From Evansella sp. AB-P1 (GTDB taxonomy: Bacteria > Bacillota > Bacilli > Bacillales > Salisediminibacteriaceae), in contig NZ_JARUKY010000005.1 in NCBI RefSeq assembly GCF_029688925.1, positions 62,001 through 126,000 on the forward strand: DNA of 64,000 nt, written 5' to 3'. The translations under genes and the position numbers were made by a program. The notes beneath the pieces are model-generated. The model saw only the letters and a list, made by a program, of their open reading frames with translations. It was not told the origin of the DNA and did no database searches. Of the stretch, positions 15,656-24,036 are shown one piece after another (position 1 is the stretch's first letter; each line of letters starts with the position of its first letter).

Positions 15656-17854
15656 ATGAAAAAAAGTGTTGTTATTGCAGAAAAACCTTCTGTAGCTCGT
15701 GATATTGCCCGAGTATTTCATTGTCACAAAAAAGGAAATGGATTTTTAGAAGGAGATAAATATATTATTACATGGGCACTAGGTCATCTCGTTACTCTCG
15801 CTGATCCAGAAATTTATGATGAAAAATATAAAACATGGAAAATAGAAGATTTACCCATGTTACCAAATAAATTAAAACTAACTGTTATTAAGCAAACTAG
15901 CAAACAATTTTATTCAGTAAAAAGTCAGTTGAAACGTTCTGATGTTGGGGAAATAATTATTGCTACAGATGCAGGCCGTGAAGGTGAACTCGTTGCTCGT
16001 TGGATTATAGAAAAAGCTCATATTAATAAACCTATAAAACGTCTTTGGATTTCTTCTGTAACAGATAAAGCAATAAAGGAAGGCTTTCAGAGCTTAAAAC
16101 ACGGCAACAATTACGATAATCTCTACTATTCTGCAGTAGCACGTTCAGAAGCTGATTGGTATATTGGACTGAATGCTACACGAGCACTGACATGTAAGTT
16201 CAATGCTCAACTATCTTGTGGAAGAGTTCAGACTCCCACAATTGCAATTATCGCAAAAAGAGAAGAGGAAATTCGAAATTTCAAACCAAAACAATACTAT
16301 GGAGTTAAGGCACAAACGAACACAAACTTAACACTAACCTGGCAGGATAACAAATCGAAAGAAACAAGAATATATTCAAAAGAAAAAGCTGATCAACTCC
16401 TAAATAAATTAAAAACAAAGCAAGGGAAAATAATCGATATTAATAAAAATCAGAAGAAAAACTTTGCACCACAGCTTTATGATTTAACAGAACTACAGCG
16501 TGAAGCAAACAAAGCCTTTAATTATTCCGCAAAAGAAACATTATCGATTGTTCAAAAACTTTATGAACAGCACAAAGTATTAACATATCCAAGAACAGAC
16601 TCTAGACATTTATCCGCCGATATTGTAGAAACGCTAAAGGATCGTGTAAAGGCATGTAGTCATGTTAGAGATTATACGAAGGTTTCTCATAAGCTTCTAC
16701 AAAAACAGATAAAGCCAAATAAATCCTTCGTAGATAATAGTAAGGTTACTGACCACCATGCAATTATCCCTACAGAAGAAACACCAATTGTTGCTAAGTT
16801 CACTGATAAAGAACGAAAAATATATGACTTAGTAGTAAAAAGATTCTTAGCAATACTTCATCCTCCATTTGAATATGAACAAACAATTATTAAGTTAGAT
16901 GTTGCTAATGAAACATTTATTGCAAAAGGTAAAACTGTCCTTTCTTTAGGCTGGAAGGAAGTCTACGACAATAATACTGACTCTGAGAATGAAGAGAACA
17001 GTGATGACATGAAGGAACAGCTATTACCAAAAGTGAATATAGGGGACTCCATATTACTTACGTCCGTAACCCAAACGAATGGTGAAACAAAACCTCCTTC
17101 TCGATTTAATGAAGGAACTTTATTATCTGCAATGGAAAACCCAGTATCATTTATGACAGCTGATACGAAAGAGCTAGCTAAAACATTAGAGAAAACTGGC
17201 GGACTTGGTACTGTCGCCACCCGTGCAGACATAATTGAAAAGCTATTTAACACATTTCTTATTGAAAAGAAGGGAAAGGATATTTTCCTCACCTCTAAAG
17301 GAAAACAGCTTCTTGATCTAGTACCAAAAGAGTTAAAAACACCAGCACTTACAGCTGAATGGGAACAAAAACTTGAAGCGATTGCTAAAGGAAAATTAAA
17401 TAAAAATACATTTATCAATGATATGAAAAGCTACGCCAATTCAGTTGTTTATGAAATAAAAAACAGCTCTAAAACTTACAAGCATAACAATTTAACAGGA
17501 ACTAAATGTCCCGATTGTGGTAAAAACATGCTTGAAGTGAACACAAAAAAAGGGAAAATGCATGTTTGTCAGGATCGTGAATGTGGCCATCGAAAAAACA
17601 TCTCAAAAGTTACGAATGCACGATGCCCTAAATGTAAGAAAAAGCTTGAACTTAGGGGACAAGGAGAAGGTCAAGTATTCGCATGTAAGTGTGGACATAA
17701 AGAAAAGCTTTCAACTTTTAATGAAAGAAAAAAGAAAGAGAAGAATAATATGTCTAAACGTGAAGTGAATAAATTTATGAAACAACAAAAGAAGGAGGAT
17801 GAACCATTTAATCCGGCATTAGCAGATGCATTAGCAAAATTAAAATTAAAGTAA
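15656..17854 (+). CDS. topB: DNA topoisomerase III (TopB)
   Basis: Type IA topoisomerase, about 732 residues, near the length of B. subtilis TopB (727). It relaxes and decatenates DNA via a transient 5'-phosphotyrosyl bond. The N-terminal Toprim (VVIAEKPSVARDIARVF, ATDAGREGE) is intact, and the active Tyr is residue 311 in LTYPRTDSRHLS. The conserved LNATRALT and LSCGRVQTPT stretches are present. The C-terminus has two Cys-rich zinc-ribbon-like motifs (KCPDCGKNM..CGH and RCPKCKKKL..CKCGH), then a basic tail. ATG at 15656 or 15644 both fit; homologous starts begin KKSVVIAEKPS. A strong terminator follows. Confidence 0.95.
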   Translation: MKKSVVIAEKPSVARDIARVFHCHKKGNGFLEGDKYIITWALGHLVTLADPEIYDEKYKTWKIEDLPMLPNKLKLTVIKQTSKQFYSVKSQLKRSDVGEIIIATDAGREGELVARWIIEKAHINKPIKRLWISSVTDKAIKEGFQSLKHGNNYDNLYYSAVARSEADWYIGLNATRALTCKFNAQLSCGRVQTPTIAIIAKREEEIRNFKPKQYYGVKAQTNTNLTLTWQDNKSKETRIYSKEKADQLLNKLKTKQGKIIDINKNQKKNFAPQLYDLTELQREANKAFNYSAKETLSIVQKLYEQHKVLTYPRTDSRHLSADIVETLKDRVKACSHVRDYTKVSHKLLQKQIKPNKSFVDNSKVTDHHAIIPTEETPIVAKFTDKERKIYDLVVKRFLAILHPPFEYEQTIIKLDVANETFIAKGKTVLSLGWKEVYDNNTDSENEENSDDMKEQLLPKVNIGDSILLTSVTQTNGETKPPSRFNEGTLLSAMENPVSFMTADTKELAKTLEKTGGLGTVATRADIIEKLFNTFLIEKKGKDIFLTSKGKQLLDLVPKELKTPALTAEWEQKLEAIAKGKLNKNTFINDMKSYANSVVYEIKNSSKTYKHNNLTGTKCPDCGKNMLEVNTKKGKMHVCQDRECGHRKNISKVTNARCPKCKKKLELRGQGEGQVFACKCGHKEKLSTFNERKKKEKNNMSKREVNKFMKQQKKEDEPFNPALADALAKLKLK

Positions 17855-17893
17855 ACGAGGACATGAATCAATGTGCACTGTATGTAACGTTAA

Positions 17894-17931
17894 CAAAGAG
17901 GCTGTCAAAATTGACAGCCTCTTTGTTTTTT
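17894..17931 (+). terminator. Strong Rho-independent terminator of topB
   Basis: A 15-bp perfect stem: CAAAGAGGCTGTCAA (17894-17908) and its complement at 17911-17925, followed by TTTTT. Confidence 0.9.
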
Positions 17932-17954
17932 ACTTCAAAATAAATTTTATACTT

Positions 17955-18089
17955 TTACTTTTTGCGTCTTTCTCTTGCAGCTCTTTTTCTCGCCTTTTTA
18001 CTTTGTGAAACTTCTTCACCAAATTCTGTATCCCTAGCTTTACTACCTCCTGTATGAGGTTGATTTCGATTGTCATTACGATTAGTCAT
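17955..18089 (-). CDS. Small basic protein (44 aa)
   Basis: A 44-residue hydrophilic ORF, MTNRNDNRNQPHTGGSKARD at the start and a strongly basic tail (SKKARKRAARERRKK). AAAGGTGG precedes the ATG by 9 bases. Size, Asn/Gln-rich head and basic tail resemble small Bacillus spore-associated proteins (YfhD/YuzL type), though I cannot name the family. It lies convergent with topB. The 330 bases to its right (18090-18420) are AT-rich and hold no gene that I can support, only a short hairpin TAAGCAT/ATGCTTA at 18117-18138. Confidence 0.55.
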   Translation of the reverse strand: MTNRNDNRNQPHTGGSKARDTEFGEEVSQSKKARKRAARERRKK

Positions 18090-18462
18090 TTCTATCGCCA
18101 CCTTTCTCTTATTAAGTAAGCATAATGTGACATGCTTAAAGAACCACTCTTACGATTTGTATGTATTAAATTAATATGTCTGATCCCCATCATATAGCGG
18201 CTACTTTTATCCTGCTTAATTATTCTTAAATTATTCCTCAAATTTTAAATTTTTCTAAAAATTAAATGACTAAACTTTTAAAATTTTTCTGCAGCATCTT
18301 CACTTTTATGTATTAATACTTTTATCCTAGACATGCTCTATTTTCTCTGAGTGTCATTTTTTATATTTTAATATTATATTTAACTACGGTACGTGAAAAA
18401 TTAAATTGTTTTAGTCTCTGTTGTTATGTGCGTCCGTATTTCACCCCAGAACCCAAACTTAC

Positions 18463-18517
18463 TTTCATGGTAGACCTCACATGCAAGTGATAACTTGCAC
18501 CATGAGGAATGAAAATA
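18463..18517. repeat. Dispersed hairpin repeat, copy a
   Basis: Shares with copies at 18717, 43643 and 45587 the order GTAGACcTC, ATGCAAGTGA, a short spacer, then TTGCACCAT. Here TGCAAGT and ACTTGCA form a 7-bp stem with a GATA loop. The downstream part GGAATGAAAAT is also shared with the 43643 copy. Confidence 0.65.
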
Positions 18518-18608
18518 CTCATCTGATAGTTCATCCGTTTCAGGTGAACGCTTTCACCACAGGCATAAGTGCGACATCTGTTCATGCTTCACAGTGTCTT
18601 CTTTACCG

Positions 18609-18720
18609 TGGGGCACGGCCTCAACTACCAAGCACTTACTCGGTAAGTGCTTGGGGATTTTCGGACTCGTGCTGATCCCACTGGAGTAGTCACCCTTCAC
18701 TACTGAACTAGTACTTATTT
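18609..18720 (-). mobile_element. Orphan IS200/IS605-type right end (palindrome remnant)
   Basis: Read on the minus strand, it resembles the 3' end of an IS605-group tnpB transcript: a GTGGGATCAGCACGAGTCCG region, then AATCCCC, a perfect stem AAGCACTTAC/GTAAGTGCTT, and GGTAGTTGAG. The intact relative is the right end next to the TnpB remnant at 22640, with the same order AATCCCC, stem, GTAGTTCAA. No transposase gene is attached. It could act as a non-autonomous (PATE-like) element or be a decayed end. Confidence 0.5.
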
Positions 18721-18758
18721 TCAGGGTAGACTTCCCATGCAAGCAAAACTTGCACCAC
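18717..18758. repeat. Dispersed hairpin repeat, copy b
   Basis: ATTTTCAGGGTAGACTTCCC followed by ATGCAAGCAAAACTTGCACC. The lead TTTTCAGGGTAGAC is identical in the copies at 43643 and 43967. It abuts the IS605-like right end at 18609-18720. Confidence 0.6.
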
Positions 18759-18854
18759 AATTATATTATCGTGCAAAATTAATATTGGATATTGCATTGA
18801 AGCTTGTTAAGATAATAATGTAAGCTTCTAAAACAAAAAAGGAAGGGTGGTACG

Positions 18855-19655
18855 ATGGAAAATTTCATCGTTGAATTACGAAAAAGAGTTAAAGAAAACT
18901 CACCTCTTGTTCATAACATAACGAACGTTGTAGTTACTAATTTCACAGCAAATGGTTTATATGCTATCGGTTCTTCCCCGGTTATGGCCTATGCAAAAGA
19001 AGAGGTAGCCGAAATGGCAAGCATTGCCCAAGCCTTAGTTTTGAACATAGGTACCCTTACTGCAACCGAAGTAGAAGGAATGATCCTTGCTGGTGAATCA
19101 GCTAATAAACATGGTGTACCTATTATTTTGGATCCTGTTGGGGTGGGAGCTACTACGTATCGAACAGAAACTGCAAAAAAACTCCTTGATAAATTGGACA
19201 TTCAAGTAATTAGAGGAAACGCTGGGGAAATTGCTAATCTTATTGATGAAAAAGTAGAAATGAAAGGCGTGGATTCAAGCGTACATTTAGAAAACTTATC
19301 AGAATTAGCTAAAAAAGCGGCGAAAAACTTAAATGTAATTATTGTTATGACAGGCAAAACAGATATAATTACTGATGGTGAAACACTTTATGAAATAAAT
19401 AATGGCGACGCTTTATTAACAAAAGTAACAGGTACCGGCTGTCTCCTTAGTTCTGTTGTTGCCGCATTTTGTACACAGCATGATAACTACTTAGATGCTT
19501 CAGCAGCAGCAGTCACCTTTTATGGCATAGCAGCTGAAAAAGCAGCCCAACTAAACGAGAGTAAAGGACCAGGTCACTTTCAAATCCACTTTTTAGATCA
19601 ATTATTCTTACTTTCTGATGAAGAAATCATCAATAGTATTAAAGTTAATAATTGA
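18855..19655 (+). CDS. thiM: Hydroxyethylthiazole kinase ThiM
   Basis: Phosphorylates 4-methyl-5-(2-hydroxyethyl)thiazole for thiamine salvage. At 266 residues it matches the family. Recognisable elements are [55 protein letters not shown], and the catalytic loop [15 protein letters not shown] with its Cys. AAGGAAGGGTGG precedes the ATG. No TPP riboswitch or other thi gene is next to it, so it is likely a stand-alone salvage gene. Its stop codon lies inside the left inverted repeat of a short MITE-like element (19650-19700). Confidence 0.95.
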   Translation: MENFIVELRKRVKENSPLVHNITNVVVTNFTANGLYAIGSSPVMAYAKEEVAEMASIAQALVLNIGTLTATEVEGMILAGESANKHGVPIILDPVGVGATTYRTETAKKLLDKLDIQVIRGNAGEIANLIDEKVEMKGVDSSVHLENLSELAKKAAKNLNVIIVMTGKTDIITDGETLYEINNGDALLTKVTGTGCLLSSVVAAFCTQHDNYLDASAAAVTFYGIAAEKAAQLNESKGPGHFQIHFLDQLFLLSDEEIINSIKVNN

Positions 19656-19700
19656 GTCCATTTCATAATTTACTATTTCATTCATGAAATACATTCAATT
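19650..19700. repeat. Short MITE-like element (internally deleted copy)
   Basis: AATTGAGTCCATTTCATAAT at the left and TTCATGAAATACATTCAATT at the right are near inverted copies of each other. They match the ends of the 178-bp element at 39604-39781, so this looks like an internally deleted form. It overlaps the thiM stop codon. Confidence 0.55.
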
Positions 19701-19809
19701 AATATCTAATTTATTCTTTTTGAAAACTAATCATATTCTTATTTTAAAGTATCCTCTATTTAGGACTGACGTCCAATCAACAAGTGATTTACATCAATAT
19801 AGTGTTAGT

Positions 19810-19833
19810 ATAAAGAGAAATTTTTCTCTTTAT
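19810..19833 (+). promoter_or_regulatory. Perfect inverted repeat in the YjcZ-like leader
   Basis: ATAAAGAGAAA (19810-19820) and TTTCTCTTTAT (19823-19833) form an 11-bp stem with a 2-base centre. It lies between thiM and the ribosome site of the YjcZ-like gene. It could be a weak thiM terminator or a 5' hairpin stabilising the small transcript. Confidence 0.45.
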
Positions 19834-19861
19834 AAATCTCCCCAAAAGGAGGTATTTGAGC

Positions 19862-19972
19862 ATGACACACACTCATTTACCTTTAGGAGGCTTCTCGTTT
19901 ATATTAGTAATATTTATATTATTAGTAATCATTGGATCCTTAGCCACTCCTACTGGTTACGGATATTTCTAA
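19862..19972 (+). CDS. YjcZ/SscA-like small sporulation protein
   Basis: A 36-residue ORF: MTHTHLPLGGFSFILVIFIL, then LVIIGSLATPTGYGYF. The Gly-Gly-Phe, a single hydrophobic helix and a Gly/Tyr end are typical of YjcZ-type small proteins of spore formers. AAAAGGAGG lies about 9 bases before the ATG. It is probably expressed in sporulation; this is inferred from family only. Confidence 0.7.
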   Translation: MTHTHLPLGGFSFILVIFILLVIIGSLATPTGYGYF

Positions 19973-19994
19973 AATTTCATTATTATTATCATGA

Positions 19995-20022
19995 GAGGCG
20001 TCACAAATTGACGCCTCTTTTT
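19995..20022 (+). terminator. Rho-independent terminator
   Basis: GAGGCGTCA (19995-20003) pairs with TGACGCCTC (20009-20017), then TTTTT. It ends the YjcZ-like gene. Confidence 0.85.
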
Positions 20023-20062
20023 CCGTTCATTTTATATAAATACATTTGGTAAAATCTATATG

Positions 20063-21775
20063 CTATGCATGCTTCGTTGTTTTTGAGGTGCTAATTCCGT
20101 TTAACTCAATCCCTTCAGAAGCAACTAATTTATTCACTGCACTAAATAATGCTTTTACAGAAGAAGTCATTATATCTACGTCAATACCACAGCCCCAATA
20201 TACTGTCCCATTTTGAGATGTGACCCCTACATAGGATACAGCCTGTGACTCCGATCCTACTTCTAAAGCATGCTCCTTATAAACCAAGTTTGTATATGCT
20301 ATTCCAAGTTCGGTTTGTATAGCATTACTAATGGCATCTAACCTACCCTTACCTACACCTTGAAATTCATTCATTTCTCCATTTACATTCAATGTTACGG
20401 TTGTTTCAAAATTATCATCGTTTGAAAAACTAAAACGAATAAACTCCATTGGCTCTTTAATATTAACGTATTCCTGCATAAAAATATCGTAAATTTCATT
20501 AGGAATAAGCTCTTTGTGTAGATGGTCCGAAGCATTTTTCACACTATAACCTACACTTTCACGCATGTCCTTAGGAAGGTCAAACTTAAATTTCTGCTCA
20601 AGGACGTAACCAATTCCCCCTTTTCCAGACTGACTGTTTATTCGAATAATATCTCCTTCATATTCTCTACCAATATCCTTAGGGTCAATTGGAAGATACG
20701 GAACAGTCCACTGATCACAGTCTTTTTCTTCTCGCCATTTCATCCCTTTGGCAATGGCATCTTGATGTGATCCAGAAAATGCTGTAAAGACAAGTTCCCC
20801 TGCGTACGGATGTCGTTCGTATACTTTCATTTTTGTTTGTTGTTCATACACCGAGATAATTTCTCGAATGTTATCTAATTTTAATAACGGATCAATTCCA
20901 TGAGAATACATATTCAAAGCAAGTGTAACAATGTCAACATTTCCCGTTCTTTCTCCATTACCAAATAACGTACCTTCAACTCTTTCTGCCCCTGCAAGTA
21001 TTCCAAGCTCAGCATCTGCCACACCTGTTCCTCTATCATTATGAGGATGAACAGATAAGATAACATTTTCACGATAGCTTAAATGATCTGACATATATTC
21101 AATTTGACTTGCGTATACGTGTGGCATTGAATAAGAGACAGTTGCTGGTAAATTAATGATTACTTTACTATCATTCGTTGGTTTCCAAACATCTAGAACA
21201 CTATTACAAATGTCTAAAGCAAACTCAATTTCTGTACTTGTAAAGCTTTCTGGAGAGTATTGAAATTTAAAGTTCCCTTCCGTTTCACTAGCATATTTCT
21301 GTAAAAGGTTTGCTCCTGTCACTGCAATATCAATAATTTCTTTCTTGGATTTTTTGAATACCTGCTCTCGCTGTGCTACAGAGGTAGAATTGTATAAATG
21401 TACCACAGCATTTTTTGCACCTTTAAGTGATTCAAACGTTTTCTTTATAATGTGATCTCTCGATTGAGTCAGAACTTGAATTGTTACATCGTCAGGGATT
21501 AAATCTTCTTCGATCAACGTTCGTAAAAATGCATATTCTGTTTCAGAAGCAGCAGGAAAGCCCACTTCAATTTCTTTAAAGCCTATGGAAACAAGCATTT
21601 GAAAGTATTCTAATTTTTCTTCCAAAGTCATTGGTACAACTAATGCCTGATTTCCATCCCTCAGGTCAACACTACACCATACAGGAGCTTCTGTAATGTA
21701 CTCCTTCATAGCCCATTTCATACTCTTAACTGGAGGCATAAAATATCCTCTTGCATACTTACCTACATTCTTCAT
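20063..21775 (-). CDS. leuA: 2-isopropylmalate synthase, LeuA2 type
   Basis: First committed step of leucine synthesis: acetyl-CoA plus 2-oxoisovalerate gives 2-isopropylmalate. About 570 residues, of the long yeast/actinobacterial-like type (MPPVKSMKWAMKEYI.., WCSVDLRDGNQALVVPM). The HMGL-like barrel has the metal ligands in SVDLRDGNQAL and VHPHNDRGTGVAD, and LFGNGERTGNVD. A C-terminal LeuA allosteric domain starts near residue 435 (NIKEPMEF..). ATG at 21775 is chosen since AAGGG sits 10 bases before it. It is transcribed alone behind a Leu T-box leader, unlike the classical ilv-leu operon. Confidence 0.93.
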   Translation of the reverse strand: MKNVGKYARGYFMPPVKSMKWAMKEYITEAPVWCSVDLRDGNQALVVPMTLEEKLEYFQMLVSIGFKEIEVGFPAASETEYAFLRTLIEEDLIPDDVTIQVLTQSRDHIIKKTFESLKGAKNAVVHLYNSTSVAQREQVFKKSKKEIIDIAVTGANLLQKYASETEGNFKFQYSPESFTSTEIEFALDICNSVLDVWKPTNDSKVIINLPATVSYSMPHVYASQIEYMSDHLSYRENVILSVHPHNDRGTGVADAELGILAGAERVEGTLFGNGERTGNVDIVTLALNMYSHGIDPLLKLDNIREIISVYEQQTKMKVYERHPYAGELVFTAFSGSHQDAIAKGMKWREEKDCDQWTVPYLPIDPKDIGREYEGDIIRINSQSGKGGIGYVLEQKFKFDLPKDMRESVGYSVKNASDHLHKELIPNEIYDIFMQEYVNIKEPMEFIRFSFSNDDNFETTVTLNVNGEMNEFQGVGKGRLDAISNAIQTELGIAYTNLVYKEHALEVGSESQAVSYVGVTSQNGTVYWGCGIDVDIMTSSVKALFSAVNKLVASEGIELNGISTSKTTKHA

Positions 21776-21810
21776 ACGCCAACATCCCTTCATTAATCAA
21801 TCTAATGTAA

Positions 21811-22080
21811 AAATAAAAAAGCCTTCCATCTCTATTTTTATAGAGACGAAAGACTGTTGACATCTTACGTGGTACCACTCTGATTTCATACCAAAAACGG
21901 CATGCACTCTCACAGATACTGGATTTAAAATCCTTAATATCCTCCAATGCTAACGGTTAGGATCCGTCTTCACCTACTTCATTTCAGTGAAGCTACTTCA
22001 AGGTGAGTTCAAATTTTTGCTAACGACTGTTTCACACCAACCAACAGTTCTCTGAACGTTTCAAAAATTTTACTATTCCT
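21811..22080 (-). promoter_or_regulatory. T-box leader (Leu) controlling leuA
   Basis: Minus-strand leader with the conserved T-box sequence AGTGGTACCACG (21879-21868), followed by a terminator hairpin (GTCTTTCGTCTCTAT and its partner, about 21854-21821) and a T tract at 21820-21811. Upstream, TTTGAACTCACC in the stem I region gives CUC as a plausible Leu specifier codon, matching the gene. Uncharged tRNA-Leu would stabilise the antiterminator. Confidence 0.88.
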
Positions 22081-22106
22081 TTTCAATGTATTTCAATATT
22101 TAAAAC

Positions 22107-22135
22107 ATTCTATCATACAAATTATAAGTAAGCAA
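22107..22135 (-). promoter_or_regulatory. Candidate sigma-A promoter of the leuA leader
   Basis: TTGCTT (22135-22130), 17 bases, then TAGAAT (22112-22107), putting the start near 22100, just before the T-box leader. Confidence 0.5.
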
Positions 22136-22245
22136 GGTTGTAAACACCTAAATTTTTCACTAATATTATAATACGTATTGTAGATTTTATTTATATTAAT
22201 AGGAAAAAGTTTAATAAACTATTCCCCTTCTATACTTTTTTAGCT

Positions 22246-22575
22246 TTATAGCCTTCCCTTTACGAAAAAGTATGCATTTAAAAGCTCTGTTAAATAATCT
22301 ATCGGGGTTGTTTCCACCTGTCCATACCCCTTCAATGTATATAAATGTGTAGCATTAGGTAATTCCCTTTTCAATTGCTTTCTTAGTTTTTCTCCAGCAT
22401 CATCTGCATCAACGAGGATATACACGTCCCTATCTTCAATGGACAAAATAATTGTTTCAAGCTTTTCATCACTTAAAGTCCCATTTGTACAAATGATATC
22501 TACTGGTTCATCTAATATTTGTTTCACCCGTTTACGATCATTCGTCCCTTCAACGATTAAAACCTTTTCATCCAT
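22246..22575 (-). CDS. Stand-alone Toprim domain protein (YusF-like)
   Basis: A 109-residue protein made of a single Toprim domain: KVLIVEGTNDRKRVKQIL holds the first Glu, and DVYILVDADDAGEKLRKQLK the DxD motif. B. subtilis YusF is similar but longer. Toprim domains act in nucleases, primases and topoisomerases (e.g. RNase M5), so metal-dependent nucleic acid cleavage is possible. AAGGGTGA lies upstream of the ATG at a long spacing. It is next to the TnpB remnant but unrelated to it. Confidence 0.72.
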   Translation of the reverse strand: MDEKVLIVEGTNDRKRVKQILDEPVDIICTNGTLSDEKLETIILSIEDRDVYILVDADDAGEKLRKQLKRELPNATHLYTLKGYGQVETTPIDYLTELLNAYFFVKGRL

Positions 22576-22639
22576 TTTCTATTGTTCACCCTTTTTCATC
22601 AATCCCTATGATTTAACATACCATATTTACAAGCATTTC

Positions 22640-23290
22640 TTGAACTACCCACCACTTACCAACCTTACAGTTTACTTGAAGTGGGGGATTCCTAAGAACA
22701 CCAACCTATTCGTCGGTTATTGACTAGGCTATCCCCGCAGTACCTGCGGTTAATCGTAATGCTTCATTACGAAGATTGATACTTGCGTTAATATCCCTCT
22801 GGTGATGGCTTTTGCACGTTGGACAAGTCCATTCACGTAAGGCAAGATTTTTAACGTCTTTATGTTTATGACCACAACTTGAACACAATTGACTTGATGG
22901 AAAGTTTTTTGCAACGGAAACAACTTTCCCAACATCTATTCCAATAGATGAACCCATCTTATCATGTTCTTTCATTTCTGTTTCAGCCAAAATCGAAATG
23001 AAGTATTTACCCGAAGGATTTCGTCTTATTGTTGCATTGATGATACGACCATCTACCTCTCGGCTTTTAGCAAAACGAACATGCCCTAATTTCGGTAGTT
23101 TTATATATTTATCAAGTACCTTAATATTCCCCTTCACAAATTTGGTTGTGTAGGATTGAACAAGGTTCTTTTTTGATTTAAAACGAGGTTCACCGTTTTG
23201 TTTTTTGTAGTATCGAGTATAGGCATCGTTTACGATTTTCACTGATTTTTGAAGGGCAATACTGTCGACTTCTTTCAAGAAAGGGTAGTG
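22640..23290 (-). mobile_element. IS200/IS605-type element remnant with right end
   Basis: The minus strand carries a truncated tnpB followed by a typical right end: GGAATCCCCCACTTCAA, a hairpin arm, GTAAGTGGTGGG and GTAGTTCAA, ending at 22640. The 3' region would be the omega/reRNA scaffold, and the first guide bases would be GAAATGCTTGTAAATATG just outside. There is no tnpA and no recognisable left end. Confidence 0.75.
22724..23278 (-). pseudogene. tnpB: TnpB (IS605 OrfB) with N-terminal loss and internal deletion
   Basis: 184 residues remain of a protein usually near 370-400. The N-terminus is missing (it begins KEVDSIALQKSVKIVNDAYT). The RuvC-I motif GIDVG is present, but it runs straight into VVSVAKNFPSSQLCSSCGHK, skipping the RuvC-II region. 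The zinc finger (CSSCGH..CPTC) and final RuvC-III (HQRDINASINLRNEA) remain. It cannot be an active RNA-guided nuclease. The frame is open through the deletion join, so a short protein could still be made. Confidence 0.85.
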
Positions 23291-23300
23291 TCTCTATAAG

Positions 23301-23599
23301 TTATGCAAAAAGGAAATAAGCGATAATCGCACCAATAATATTAGGAATGGCTATTAAAGAAAATGTTACTGCCATACCTGTTCTTACTTTCCGATTTCCT
23401 TTTGTTTCCGAATGCCAATTAGCTCTATTTCTGTCACCACTATTTAGAGCACCAGTAAAAATACCTGCAAGCAATAAGCAAAGGATACTGACTATACCTG
23501 TAAAAACTAACATTATTGTAGGATCCTGTAGCAAAACTGATATTAGACTAATTTAATTAAACCCATTATTCCCAATCCAATATACAGAGCTGTTAACAT
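23301..23599 (-). pseudogene. DUF5316-like small membrane protein, frameshifted
   Basis: The C-terminal part, MLVFTGIVSILCLLLAGIFT and then GALNSGDRNRANWHSETKGN, matches the DUF5316 pattern. Its expected N-terminus is found upstream in another frame as MLTALYIGLGIMGLIKLV (23599-23546) with a ribosome site, ending at a stop. Adding one base near 23546 would join the two into about 95 residues. So this is a recent one-base deletion or a sequencing error. A shorter product from ATG 23513 (70 residues) is also possible. It lies beside the TnpB remnant. Confidence 0.55.
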
Positions 23600-23768
23600 G
23601 TGATCACAGACCTTTCTTCTGGAATATAAAAACTTATATGTTACATACGATTAGAGAAAAGATAAGTTTCAGAGATAAATTTTCATGTGGTGAAGGATTT
23701 TGACAAATCTTATCGAATTATTATTTTAGTTAGTACTCACTAAACTATGTACAAGGGGAGGTACATAT

Positions 23769-23996
23769 ATGGAGCATGTCAACAATATTAAAGTAAATGT
23801 TGAGTTTTTGAATAATCGCGGGGTAGAAAATGGGGAGCTAAAAGTTGAATGTAAACGGGAAGTATATCATGTTTATATCAACGAAGAATGGCACTATACG
23901 GGAAATTGGCAGCATGATAGGTTTCACATTCTCATGAACGGCGGGGTAGTGAGGATGAATAAAAGAATTAAAATCGATTTAACTGCAGAACAATAA
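23769..23996 (+). CDS. Small soluble protein (75 aa), unknown
   Basis: 75 residues, beta-rich: NIKVNVEFLNNRGVENGELK, CKREVYHVYINEEWHYTGNW, RFHILMNGGVVRMNKRIKID. GGGGAGG lies 7 bases before the ATG, and a terminator follows, so it looks like a real monocistronic gene. I recognise no family. Nothing is supported in the 170 bases before it. Confidence 0.65.
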   Translation: MEHVNNIKVNVEFLNNRGVENGELKVECKREVYHVYINEEWHYTGNWQHDRFHILMNGGVVRMNKRIKIDLTAEQ

Positions 23997-24004
23997 AATC
24001 ACTT

Positions 24005-24036
24005 AAAAGCACACGGTATTGTCACGTGTGCTTTTT
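24005..24036. terminator. Terminator shared by convergent genes
   Basis: AAAAGCACACG (24005-24015) pairs with CGTGTGCTTTT (24025-24035). The minus-strand glycosylase stop codon (24022) lies within its loop, so it may serve both genes. Confidence 0.75.

Noticed and set aside
18421-18760. Frames of 84 and 68 residues at 18421-18675 and 18554-18760
   Set aside because: They run through the dispersed repeat and the IS605-like end; better explained as mobile-element DNA.
18760-18854. TPP riboswitch before thiM
   Set aside because: The conserved CTGAGA and ACCTGATC words are absent.
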